This document shows, one piece after another, positions 19,701 through 27,774 of a DNA stretch of 64,000 bases; within the stretch, counting starts at the first letter, position 1, and each line of letters opens with the position of its first letter. The notes below the pieces were generated by a model that was not told the origin of the DNA, ran no database searches, and saw only the letters and a list, made by a program, of their open reading frames with translations. The position numbers and the translations under genes are program-made. Source of the stretch: Chlamydiales bacterium (GTDB lineage Bacteria; Chlamydiota; Chlamydiia; Chlamydiales; Simkaniaceae); NCBI GenBank assembly GCA_024233395.1, contig JACKPR010000002.1, positions 186,001 to 250,000 on the forward strand, read 5' to 3'.

Positions 19701-21101
19701 ATGAAACCAGCCGGAAAATTTACCTTCTTTACCCTCTATTTGATTTATATCCTCGATCTCGTTGGAATGGTTTTTGTTTATATCATTGTCTCTCCACTCA
19801 TCATCAATCCCCATTTCCACATGCTCGCTTCAGATACCCCTATTGCAACACGTAATCTGGTCATCGGACTTCTTTTTGCGACCTATCCTTTTGCACAATT
19901 TTTTGCCGCCCCTATCTTTGGAGATTTATCGGACCGATTTGGACGTAAACGGATTTTGGTGATTTCAACACTTGGAACAACACTCTCAATAGCTCTTTCA
20001 GCAATATCGATTTACATGAGTAGTCTTTCTCTCCTTTTTATTAGCCGACTTCTTTCAGGAATTTTTGCAGGAAATCTTACAGTCACACAAGCAACTGTTG
20101 CCAACCTTGCTCCCGATGAGAAAAAAGCTCATTATATGGCTATTTTTTCAGCTGTAGGTGGAATCGGATGGACGATTGGCCCTTTTGTTGCAGCCTTTCT
20201 TTCAGATCCAAAAATCTTTCCTTTTTTTGATTTAGCCACTCCCTTCTGGTTTTTAGCTTCTTTATTCTTCTTAAGTTTTCTTTTCCTCATCTTTTCCCTT
20301 CAAGAACCCAATCAACTAAAGCCAGGACAAAAGCTTCATCTTTCAAAAATTGAGCCAAGAGAATGTCGCAAGAAGATTTCCCCTGAAAAGGCTGTTCATA
20401 GTGAAAAAGTTCAAGGCGGCCGATGCAAAGAACCCCAAAATGGGTTCTTGAAGGAGGACAACGATGAAATTTTCTCTATGAAGGACAAGAGCAGGGTAAA
20501 TCTTCTTGCGATACCCTCGAATCTTTTGAGTGTTTTTAAAGTTAAAAATATTCTCGTTCCTTTTTTAGCCTCTCTTTTTACAATCTTTGGTTGGATGGTT
20601 TACCAAGGGTTTTTAGCCCCCTATTTGATCGAAAAATATGGATTCACTGAACGGTGGGAAGGGTATGCTTACGCCTTATCTTCACTCTTTTGGTTCTTTG
20701 GGGGAATGCTTTCGAACAAGTGGGTCCTAAAGCATCATCCTGCAAAACGAGCGATTATTATCCCCATGTTCTTATCAGGGCTTGCTGTTCTTCTTTTCCT
20801 TATTGCTTTCCGGTCCTATTGGACATGGCCTCTAATGGCAATTGCAAATCTGACACAAGCAATCGTTACTGCGTGTTTCTTTACCCTCTTTGCTCAATTA
20901 GTCCCTCCTGAAGGGCAAGGAAAAATCTTTGGGTCATGGAACGCAGGTTTTGCTCTTGCTTCTTCATTAGGCCCCTTCCTAGCTAGTATCTTTGTCCGCT
21001 TTCAGATTAATCTTCCCTATCTTATCGCTGCAGCCATCCTCATCATCACGGGAATTTATTACCTCCTCTGGTATAGAAAAAAAGGCTCCTCACTTGCATG
21101 A
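19701..21101 (+). CDS. Major facilitator superfamily transporter (TetA-like)
   Basis: 466 aa, about 12 transmembrane helices. The loop 2-3 signature of drug:H+ antiporters is clear: FGDLSDRFGRKRILV (about residues 73-87), and the motif-C-like glycine-rich helix is GGIGWTIGPFVAAF. It probably exports a drug or small metabolite across the inner membrane; substrate unknown. Between helices 6 and 7 there is an unusual charged cytoplasmic loop of about 50 residues (about 223-270) that coincides with a DNA palindrome (20369-20508), so it looks inserted. Nothing co-directional follows within the operon distance. Confidence 0.9.
   Translation: MKPAGKFTFFTLYLIYILDLVGMVFVYIIVSPLIINPHFHMLASDTPIATRNLVIGLLFATYPFAQFFAAPIFGDLSDRFGRKRILVISTLGTTLSIALSAISIYMSSLSLLFISRLLSGIFAGNLTVTQATVANLAPDEKKAHYMAIFSAVGGIGWTIGPFVAAFLSDPKIFPFFDLATPFWFLASLFFLSFLFLIFSLQEPNQLKPGQKLHLSKIEPRECRKKISPEKAVHSEKVQGGRCKEPQNGFLKEDNDEIFSMKDKSRVNLLAIPSNLLSVFKVKNILVPFLASLFTIFGWMVYQGFLAPYLIEKYGFTERWEGYAYALSSLFWFFGGMLSNKWVLKHHPAKRAIIIPMFLSGLAVLLFLIAFRSYWTWPLMAIANLTQAIVTACFFTLFAQLVPPEGQGKIFGSWNAGFALASSLGPFLASIFVRFQINLPYLIAAAILIITGIYYLLWYRKKGSSLA
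20369..20508. repeat. Inverted-repeat element inside the MFS reading frame
   Basis: CAAGAAGATTTCCCCTG at 20369-20385 pairs with CAGGGTAAATCTTCTTG at 20492-20508 (one mismatch in 17). Further inward, TTCATAG pairs with CTATGAA, and the centre has AAGAACCCC-AAAAT-GGGTTCTT. The whole 140 bp could fold as one imperfect hairpin, and it encodes the atypical loop between helices 6 and 7. Similar in concept to Rickettsia palindromic elements. Confidence 0.6.
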
Positions 21102-21172
21102 AAATAACTCAAGGTCTTGAGAAGATAAAGTTTCATGAATACTTTGGCTAATGGTTATGGAAATCCCAAACC

Positions 21173-21215
21173 AAAAAAAAGGCCGTTTCGCCGGGGGAGG
21201 GATAGCGAAACGGCC
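21173..21215 (-). terminator. Rho-independent terminator of translocator operon 1
   Basis: Perfect 11-bp stem GGCCGTTTCGC (21181-21191) / GCGAAACGGCC (21205-21215). Read on the minus strand it is followed by eight Ts (21180-21173). It sits 36 bp after the stop of the CopD-like gene. Confidence 0.9.
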
Positions 21216-21250
21216 AGATAGGTTCGAAAACCTACATTGAATTAAGTAAA

Positions 21251-22234
21251 TTACCCTTGGAACTTGTTCCCGTTAGAAATAGTTGCAAAGGTTTGAATTG
21301 TTTGTTGCGCTTGTGATAACGCGTCATTAGCCGTCTTAACCAATTGAGCCAAGATAGCTTGCATTCCTTGTACTGCAGAGTTAGAAAGTTGAGCATCCGC
21401 TTGATCTTGAGCTTGCGCTTCTTTCGTAAAGGCTCCAATCGATTTACCAGTACCTTGAGCAGCAGTTCCAAGTGCTTGTCCAATTGTTGAGTGTGTGTTT
21501 CGATTTCGTGATTGTTGTTCAGCAAGGCTACCTCTTCTCTTAGAAAGATCATCCAAACGTTCTTCCAATTTGTCATTAAGAGCTTTCGCTTTGCCTTGAT
21601 CCATTGTCTTAAGAAGTTCTGCGTCTTCGTCAGAGACTTTAAGAGCGTTACCTTCCTGATCAACAAAGCTTTTCTGCCCTTTAAGCGCTTGAATTTTTTT
21701 ATTAAGAGCTTCAGTTCTTTCTTCTGGTGTCATACTCTTAACGCGTGCTACTGCTTCAGTATCTGGTCCGTATACAGGATCTTTTAGTAGCTCATTAGCA
21801 TTAGGATTAGCTGTTTTCGGTATTGCTTTTTGAACGTTTTCGATTCCAGCTTGTTCTTGGTCAAGTTGTTTGAACTGAGATTTAGTAGGATCTCTCAATT
21901 CTCCAATACCCATTGTTCCAAGCGTTAAGGCACAAGAGCCAATTGATCCGATTCCTTCTGCTAAAGCGTCGATGAACTGCTGGACACCATTTTGGATGGT
22001 GCTCTGTGCGCTATATTCAGATGAATCTTGAATAGCAGTCGCCATTCCCTTTGATTCCTCAAGCTCTTGATTGTTGATTTTGCAAAGAATTTGCTCAAGG
22101 AAACTTAATGCAGCAGTCACAGCGGCTTCCATACCACTAGATAAATTAAGTCCTAATCCTCCACCTGTTTTCCCTGATGCAGAAGAAGAGGTATCTGGCG
22201 CTTTAGGTGTAATGGTTTGCATATTTGTTGACAT
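21251..22234 (-). CDS. copD: T3SS translocator, CopD/SctB-like (operon 1)
   Basis: 327 aa. A Ser/Gly/Thr-rich N-terminus is followed by an amphipathic/hydrophobic segment (QFIDALAEGIGSIGSCALTL, about residues 88-107), a charged helical middle, and a C-terminal coiled-coil ending in Gln/Asn. This layout matches the minor hydrophobic translocator (CopD, YopD/EspB-like) that inserts in the host membrane. It begins MSTNMQT, nearly the same as its paralogue at 26826 (MSTNAQQ). It is the last gene of a four-gene minus-strand operon and lies 31 bp after the CopB-like gene. Homology is inferred from architecture and position. Confidence 0.78.
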   Translation of the reverse strand: MSTNMQTITPKAPDTSSSASGKTGGGLGLNLSSGMEAAVTAALSFLEQILCKINNQELEESKGMATAIQDSSEYSAQSTIQNGVQQFIDALAEGIGSIGSCALTLGTMGIGELRDPTKSQFKQLDQEQAGIENVQKAIPKTANPNANELLKDPVYGPDTEAVARVKSMTPEERTEALNKKIQALKGQKSFVDQEGNALKVSDEDAELLKTMDQGKAKALNDKLEERLDDLSKRRGSLAEQQSRNRNTHSTIGQALGTAAQGTGKSIGAFTKEAQAQDQADAQLSNSAVQGMQAILAQLVKTANDALSQAQQTIQTFATISNGNKFQG

Positions 22235-22265
22235 ATTATTTTATCCCTTATTATTAACTTTATTA

Positions 22266-24686
22266 TTAAGCTTGTATTAATGCTTGTAGTTCTGCATTCG
22301 CATCAATTTCAGGCGTTTTGAATGCAGTGGCAATAAGTTCTTCATATCCTTTAACCAATTGCTTGAGTTCTTCACCAGTTTGCTTAATCATTTGGTCTGT
22401 AACGTTTTGTGTTGCTTCATCAAGTTGAACATTTGCTTGGTATAGTGAAAGTTTCTTTTGAGTTACACCTTGAACAATTGTCTCTCCACCTTGAGCTGCT
22501 CCAGAAACTGCAGCTACACCTGTAGCAGCAACTTGCATTCTAGAAGCAAATTGGGTCAATTGAGACGCTGTTTGCTCTGCAGCTCTTGCAGTATTACCCA
22601 CAGATTGAGTAATCGTTGTGAATCCACCAATCGAAGCAGTAACAGCAGCAACGATCACTTGAACAAGCTCAAGAATAATTGCTAGGAGTTCACTATCTTT
22701 CTTGCTTGTATCTTTGAGAATGTCAAGAGCAAGTGTACTTGAACCTAAAGTCGATCCAAATCCATAAGCTCCCATTGAAGCAGCTCTCTTAGCGATTTGA
22801 ACGCCGCGTGAAACTTGCTTTTCACCAGTTTCTTTTGCTGCGTTATTCACTGTGTTAGAGCCTTCGTCAACTCCTTCATCAATGGCTTGATCAGCTGCTT
22901 CTCTACCAGCCATTTCAACCATTTCGATTCCTTCCTCTTCACCGACTGCAGCAGCAGAATCGACACCTGTAGCAAGGGCAGCTTCTGCAGCTCCTGCTCC
23001 AGCAGAAAGGACAGTGATCATCACAATAACGATGACATCAGCTAGGATTTTCGCTAAGGCGCTGTTCTTACCACCCATGTCACTTTCGATAGAGTTAGCA
23101 ATCGCATCAGTCATTTTTTGCATCAGTCCAGATTCAGACATGACGAAAAGAACAAGCATGATTCCCGCAAGCCAGTATTGTCCTGAGACTGCAGCAGCGA
23201 CCATAATCGCAACCATTGCAACATCTCCAAGAACTTTAAGGGCTGGGTTCGCAAGCATGTCTTCCCCAAGCTTCTTATCTGATTCCATTAACTTAGAAGC
23301 ATCTGTCTTGTCACCAATAGCGGCTAAGGCTCCAGCAGCAAGAAGCTGATAGTAAGCTTGATAAATATCAATCACAAGCGTTGCCATATCTTTCATATCT
23401 TCACCAAACTTCGTACCTAGAAGGGCAACCCCTGCAGGTCCAAGAAGCATGGTTAATAAAGCTGCCGCAAAGAGTTCTTCAAATCCTTGCTTGAAGTTTC
23501 CATTAAAGATGTCTGCAAAGGCTTTTCCGAAAATCTGGAATCCTTTTGTTAGATCATCAAAGGCTTTTTTCGCTTTATCTTCTTGTCCAGAAGCTGCGTA
23601 GTATACTGCCTTACCAATGTCTTCGAAAAGTTTAGCAATCGACTCAAAGAAGTCTTTGATCCATCCGAAGAGACCACCACTGTGGTGTTCTGCTGCTTTT
23701 TTAAGAGCATCTTGGATCTTCTTCAAGTTTTGCTGCATGTTCTTTGCAGTCTCTTGGCTAATCTGTTGTTGCTGTTGCGATTTTTGCGTATTCGTGTTGA
23801 TTTGAAGTTGCTCTAGGTCCATTAGAAGGGCTTCCATATCAAACATTGCTGTTTGAGAGTTTCCTTTAGAACCTTCAAGAATCTTCACGATGTCCATAAT
23901 AATTTCAATCGTTTCGAAAAGCTGTCTAATCTTCGCTTGGAAAGTAGACTCACCATTAAGAAGAGCGTTTGCAAAAAGTTCTGGGTTTCCGACAGCATCT
24001 TCTGCAAAAGACTGCAGCTTGCTATTAATATCATTAGCAAAATCTCTAAAATAATGAGGATCACTTAGCGGATCTCCATGGAAGAGATGGTAAAGCCAAC
24101 CATGATCATGCCAGTGATTCTCAGCATTATAATCATTTGTACCCTCTTGCTCAATTTCTTGAAGTTGAGCTTCCATGCTTGGATCATTACTATATTCTTC
24201 TTCAAGTGCCTTCATGACCTTTTCGAAGTTATCATAGTTTGAAGGATCTTCTTCAAATTGCTTCCAAGCAGGACCAAATTTTTCCCAAAACTGCTCTACG
24301 GCTTGCATCGCTTTAAGCTGCGCTTCCATAATTGCAAGTTCATTTTTTAACTCATTTTCTAAGCTGTTATTCGTTTGAGTTTGAATTTTTGACATTTCTC
24401 CAGCTGCTTCGAAAATACTCTTTTGAGTAAATTGAATTTTCCCGTCTCCAGAGCTTTGAGCAAGCTGTGTTCCACTTGCGCTTGGTTCTGCTTCAGTTTG
24501 AGCTTCATCGTGTTCTTCACTTCCAAGCCCTTGGTGTTCTTTTTCTGAAACTTGAAGAAGGGTCTCGAGTTGCGCGGAAGCGATTCCAAGAACTGCGAGA
24601 GATGGGGTTCCTTTTACCCCTTGTGTCGCTGAAAGAGATGTAGGTTGCTCTTCTTCGCGACCTTTTTTAATTACTTCTATTGACAT
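22266..24686 (-). CDS. copB: T3SS major translocator, CopB/SctE-like (operon 1)
   Basis: 806 aa, much larger than Chlamydia CopB (about 490). The N-terminal half is acidic, Gln-rich and helical, with a His-rich stretch (NHWHDHGWLYHLFHGD). The C-terminal half has the hydrophobic pore segments expected of SctE proteins: around ALLTMLLGPAGVALLG, VAMVAIMVAAAV...WLAGIMLVLFVM and ILADVIVIVMITVLSAGAGA, then a further hydrophobic/Ala-Gly stretch (SIGGFTTITQS). The C-terminus is coiled coil. No signal peptide, consistent with T3SS export. Its C-terminal 500 residues align by eye with the 1038-aa paralogue at 27775. Confidence 0.82.
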   Translation of the reverse strand: MSIEVIKKGREEEQPTSLSATQGVKGTPSLAVLGIASAQLETLLQVSEKEHQGLGSEEHDEAQTEAEPSASGTQLAQSSGDGKIQFTQKSIFEAAGEMSKIQTQTNNSLENELKNELAIMEAQLKAMQAVEQFWEKFGPAWKQFEEDPSNYDNFEKVMKALEEEYSNDPSMEAQLQEIEQEGTNDYNAENHWHDHGWLYHLFHGDPLSDPHYFRDFANDINSKLQSFAEDAVGNPELFANALLNGESTFQAKIRQLFETIEIIMDIVKILEGSKGNSQTAMFDMEALLMDLEQLQINTNTQKSQQQQQISQETAKNMQQNLKKIQDALKKAAEHHSGGLFGWIKDFFESIAKLFEDIGKAVYYAASGQEDKAKKAFDDLTKGFQIFGKAFADIFNGNFKQGFEELFAAALLTMLLGPAGVALLGTKFGEDMKDMATLVIDIYQAYYQLLAAGALAAIGDKTDASKLMESDKKLGEDMLANPALKVLGDVAMVAIMVAAAVSGQYWLAGIMLVLFVMSESGLMQKMTDAIANSIESDMGGKNSALAKILADVIVIVMITVLSAGAGAAEAALATGVDSAAAVGEEEGIEMVEMAGREAADQAIDEGVDEGSNTVNNAAKETGEKQVSRGVQIAKRAASMGAYGFGSTLGSSTLALDILKDTSKKDSELLAIILELVQVIVAAVTASIGGFTTITQSVGNTARAAEQTASQLTQFASRMQVAATGVAAVSGAAQGGETIVQGVTQKKLSLYQANVQLDEATQNVTDQMIKQTGEELKQLVKGYEELIATAFKTPEIDANAELQALIQA

Positions 24687-24713
24687 ATTTTTTATCCCTA
24701 ATAATTTTTATTA

Positions 24714-25136
24714 TTACAATGCACTTTGTAAAAGTGTTGTTACTGTATTGAGTGGCGATATAATTGCTGATTGAATTTGAAGTAGGTTGTTAATAAAGTT
24801 ACCCACCGCTTGCAGATTCGTTCCATCGTTTTGTGCTTCCGTTTGAAGTTCGTTTACATACATCTGCCCTGTTGTATTGATGAGGTTATACTTTGTTTGC
24901 CACTCTTGAACCTCTTCAGAATACGTTTTACTTCCTGTGTCCGTAGGCATACTGCTCATTTGTGTATTATCTGCGTCAATCATGTTGGTATTTGCTTGAG
25001 AAGTGTTTTCCCCTACTAAATCCACATGTTCCGCTTGAACTCTTTGCGATACGTTTGCTGTTCCTTCAATATTATAAGAAGCCGTACAAGCAAATCTAAA
25101 TCCATTTGATACTGGATGAAATGGTGTATCTCCCAT
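24714..25136 (-). CDS. Small secreted-type protein of translocator operon 1 (140 aa)
   Basis: Not recognised. Start supported by a strong ribosome site (ATAGGAGG just upstream of the ATG at 25136). Small, Thr/Asn/Gln-rich, mostly helical, with no signal peptide, and ending in a hydrophobic heptad-like helix (IISPLNTVTTLLQSAL). Counterpart in position and size of the 132-aa protein at 30914, which ends similarly (IANLLQSLY). Its place before the translocator genes suggests an export chaperone, tip or filament subunit; this is inference. Confidence 0.8.
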   Translation of the reverse strand: MGDTPFHPVSNGFRFACTASYNIEGTANVSQRVQAEHVDLVGENTSQANTNMIDADNTQMSSMPTDTGSKTYSEEVQEWQTKYNLINTTGQMYVNELQTEAQNDGTNLQAVGNFINNLLQIQSAIISPLNTVTTLLQSAL

Positions 25137-25149
25137 GATTATCCTCCTA

Positions 25150-25887
25150 TTAGCTAGATGCGCTTTGAGCTGCGGTTACTGGAGCTTTAAGCATATCAAT
25201 CTCTGAACGGAAACAATCTTGCTCAAAGGCAAGATCCTTAGAAGCATCCTTAGAATAAGTTTGCATCTGTGAGTTCAAGATTGTGTTTTGTGATTCCACA
25301 TCGTTCCTTGCTGCGTTAATCGCGTTACTGACAGGAGACGTTCCTTCGTAAGCACTCGATTGACTTGTAGTGGATGGATTTGGCAGCTTCCATAGACCTG
25401 CCCAATAACCTGCAAGTTCCCCTGGAGTTGAGTATTTAGTAGGAACCATCGCATCTAATTGATTAGTAACATCCCCTAACGCACTAGCAAAATCCTTATA
25501 TTTTGAATCAGTCATCAAAGAGTTAATCTGCTGATATGCATACTGTGCATCCTGAGCATAATCCGCATCAGAAGCATTTCCCGAAGAATATTCGTCAAAG
25601 TCTTCTTGAATCGCATTGATGTATTGGCCTATTGTACTATCAAAGTTAGACTTGTCAGAAACTTCAACGTTCAGACCATTTGTTGTATAGTTTTGAGCCA
25701 TATCCATTGCTAGAGGGATTTCCTTGTAGGCCTCTTGAGCCTTCCCTGCTTCACAAAGCTTTTTTAGATGTTTTAGGATAGCCGTATACATGCCTTCCCA
25801 ATCAGCTAATGTTCCAGCTGGTTCAATTTCTGGAGGCTTAATATTAGTAGAGTTTCCATGCGGGACTGGTTGTACATTTTGTACCAT
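25150..25887 (-). CDS. First protein of translocator operon 1 (245 aa)
   Basis: Not recognised. 245 aa, no signal peptide, Asn/Gln/Ser/Tyr-rich, with aspartate-rich helical middle (DYAQDAQYAYQQINSL) and a C-terminal helix of about 60 residues (SNAINAARNDVESQNTILNS... ) of the kind that polymerises in needle/filament-like T3SS proteins. Positional counterpart of the 226-aa gene at 31337. It probably heads the operon; about 430 bp of hairpin-rich leader precede it. Confidence 0.8.
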   Translation of the reverse strand: MVQNVQPVPHGNSTNIKPPEIEPAGTLADWEGMYTAILKHLKKLCEAGKAQEAYKEIPLAMDMAQNYTTNGLNVEVSDKSNFDSTIGQYINAIQEDFDEYSSGNASDADYAQDAQYAYQQINSLMTDSKYKDFASALGDVTNQLDAMVPTKYSTPGELAGYWAGLWKLPNPSTTSQSSAYEGTSPVSNAINAARNDVESQNTILNSQMQTYSKDASKDLAFEQDCFRSEIDMLKAPVTAAQSASS

Positions 25888-26330
25888 ATTATTTTCCCTA
25901 TATTATTTTTATTATTCTAAACGTTCGTTTAGGTTCTATTATTTTTGGGTAGGGTCAAGCTGTATTAAAAAATTGTACGAGACAGAAATGTTCTGAAAGA
26001 ATATTTCCCCTTTTGTACCTAAACCCCTTTTTCATCTGCATTCCTATTGCAGATGTTCCCTTTTGTACCGCACTTGAAGACAAGTGCTCCTTTTTTGGCA
26101 TCAGCCAATGGTCAGCTTGAATCGTGGGCCTTCCCAAACCCCGGGATTCTAAGAATCCTCTCCAAGCTCCGTTTGACGAAGCAAAGTTTTTGCTCCGAAT
26201 CTAGGCCACTAGTGATTTGCCTAGGTTCGACTCAAAATGTATCTGTACCCCTTTTTCTGGCGCCAGTCGTCCCCAAACATTGGAAATATGGTGGAAAACC
26301 GAAAGCCTTACTTTGAGCCTTAAGTAGTAA
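25888..26330 (-). promoter_or_regulatory. Hairpin-rich leader of translocator operon 1
   Basis: No gene. Contains two copies of TTTTGTACC (26011-26019 and 26061-26069; GGTACAAAA on the transcribed strand), each next to a perfect hairpin: CATCTGCA/TGCAGATG at 26033-26055 and GCACTTG/CAAGTGC at 26070-26087. A further hairpin CGAATCTAGGC/GCCTAGGTTCG lies at 26198-26231. The same motif-plus-hairpin arrangement precedes operon 2 (32113-32191). Likely a shared regulatory leader; which protein or RNA signal it responds to is unknown. Confidence 0.5.
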
Positions 26331-26783
26331 TGGATAGACCACTTCTACCTGAAGACTGCTAAAAAAAATCTGTTTTTTGCTTAGCAAATATCGCCAAGTC
26401 TATAGTAAGCAAGTTGGTTTATTTGACTTACTCACAGGACTCCCCCTCTGAGTAATTATATGATAGGTACTTCCATTTGGGTCTTATTAAAATATTAACC
26501 TACAAACAAATGGTCATTCCTACGTGAATGAGACAATGATTATGGTCTATTACTGTACAACAATATTATGGACTATCTTATTATTTGTATTATTATATTA
26601 AACAGATAGCTCCTAGATTTATATTAACATATCTGGTTAATTTATCAATAGTTTTCTTTATTTTTTCTTAATATTTATTATATGAAACTAACAATCAATA
26701 ACTTATATATTAGCCATTGATTATCAGTAATTTAGATGTTTTCTTGCGAATCTATCTAAAATTAAAGGATTGATAGGTGCATA
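26331..26783. other. AT-rich gap between translocator operons
   Basis: About 450 bp of very AT-rich sequence with no convincing reading frame and no strong palindrome. It may include the promoter of operon 1 and decayed sequence from the duplication that produced the two operons. Confidence 0.4.
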
Positions 26784-26811
26784 AAGAAAGGGTGGGAGAA
26801 AGCTCCCACCC
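26784..26811 (-). terminator. Terminator of translocator operon 2
   Basis: Perfect 9-bp stem GGGTGGGAG/CTCCCACCC with a 4-nt loop (26790-26811). On the minus strand it is followed by TTTCTTTAT. It lies 15 bp after the stop of the second CopD-like gene. Confidence 0.85.
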
Positions 26812-26825
26812 TAATTGAATTGAGG

Positions 26826-27752
26826 TTATCCGTTTGCTTTGTTTGCGTTACTAATTGAATTTAAAGCACTTACAGCTTGAAGAGCCTCGTCGAGCATCTT
26901 ATCGACCTGACTTCTAAAGTGAGAGCTTCCATTTTCAAGGACTCCTTTTAGAACAGCATCGGTTGCAGCAACTTTTGACTGTTCCTCTTGCTGCTTAAGC
27001 CTATAATCTCCAGCTGCAATATTCCCTGATCCAGTAGAGACCTGACCCAGAGCACTTGAGGTCTGGACGAGCATATTATTTCGATTTGAAATCGCACTCA
27101 TTCGCGCTTGCTTTCTACTCATGATTCCCTCAAGCTTTTTGCGGTACTCATTCTGAAGTTCTACTTTTCGCTTATAGGTCGAGTTTTTCACCGCATCTTT
27201 TTCTTCTTGCGTTGGCTCTTCACCTCTAAAGTCAGTCTTATCTTTAAGCTTGCTTACTTGATGATCAATTTCATCTTTCTGATCTTGACCTAATTGTTCT
27301 TGTTCATCGACATTAGCATTTGGCCCTTTTGTGACTTCTTCATCGATCATCGACTTATAGCTTTGAGCTCCTTGTTCTTCCTCACCAATTTGTGTGAGTT
27401 CTGTATCAGAACCTCCTGTAAGAGAATAAGCTCCCATTATAGAAGTTGGCACTCCTGAAACAATACTTGAAATACCGTTAGCCCAGCTTTCAGATTGCTG
27501 AGCTTCTCCTAAGCGATGATAAAAATCGTTAAGTCCATCGATTCCTTTCATGCTTGACTTTGTGAAAGAAGTCACCAATTCTTGACAAATGTTCGAAATA
27601 TCTGCAAACACCTTAAGTAAAGACATCAGTGCAGGCCCTACATTATAGGTAAGACCGGGCATATACTCCGCTTGTCCTCCCGTAGGTTGCCCTACAGCCT
27701 GAGCTGTTGTTGGCAGTGATTGTGATGTGAATTGTTGTGCATTTGTTGACAT
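26826..27752 (-). CDS. copD: T3SS translocator, CopD/SctB-like (operon 2)
   Basis: Paralogue of the gene at 21251. I place the start at 27752 (MSTNAQQFTSQ, 308 aa) because it matches the N-terminus of the paralogue, although the frame is open to 27782 and would then overlap the CopB-like gene by 8 bp. It has a weakly hydrophobic segment (WANGISSIVSGVPTSIMGAYSL) at about residue 90, a charged Glu/Lys/Gln coiled-coil middle (residues about 130-220), and a helical Ala/Ser-rich C-terminus ending in SISNANKANG, like ATISNGNKFQG of the paralogue. Confidence 0.78.
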   Translation of the reverse strand: MSTNAQQFTSQSLPTTAQAVGQPTGGQAEYMPGLTYNVGPALMSLLKVFADISNICQELVTSFTKSSMKGIDGLNDFYHRLGEAQQSESWANGISSIVSGVPTSIMGAYSLTGGSDTELTQIGEEEQGAQSYKSMIDEEVTKGPNANVDEQEQLGQDQKDEIDHQVSKLKDKTDFRGEEPTQEEKDAVKNSTYKRKVELQNEYRKKLEGIMSRKQARMSAISNRNNMLVQTSSALGQVSTGSGNIAAGDYRLKQQEEQSKVAATDAVLKGVLENGSSHFRSQVDKMLDEALQAVSALNSISNANKANG

Positions 27753-27774
27753 AATTTTTATTTCCCCCTGATTA

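Noticed and set aside
26047..26316. 89-codon plus-strand frame in the gap between translocator operons
   Set aside because: Covers the hairpin array, has no ribosome site and reads as low-quality Pro/Leu/Ser sequence; more likely structured leader DNA.
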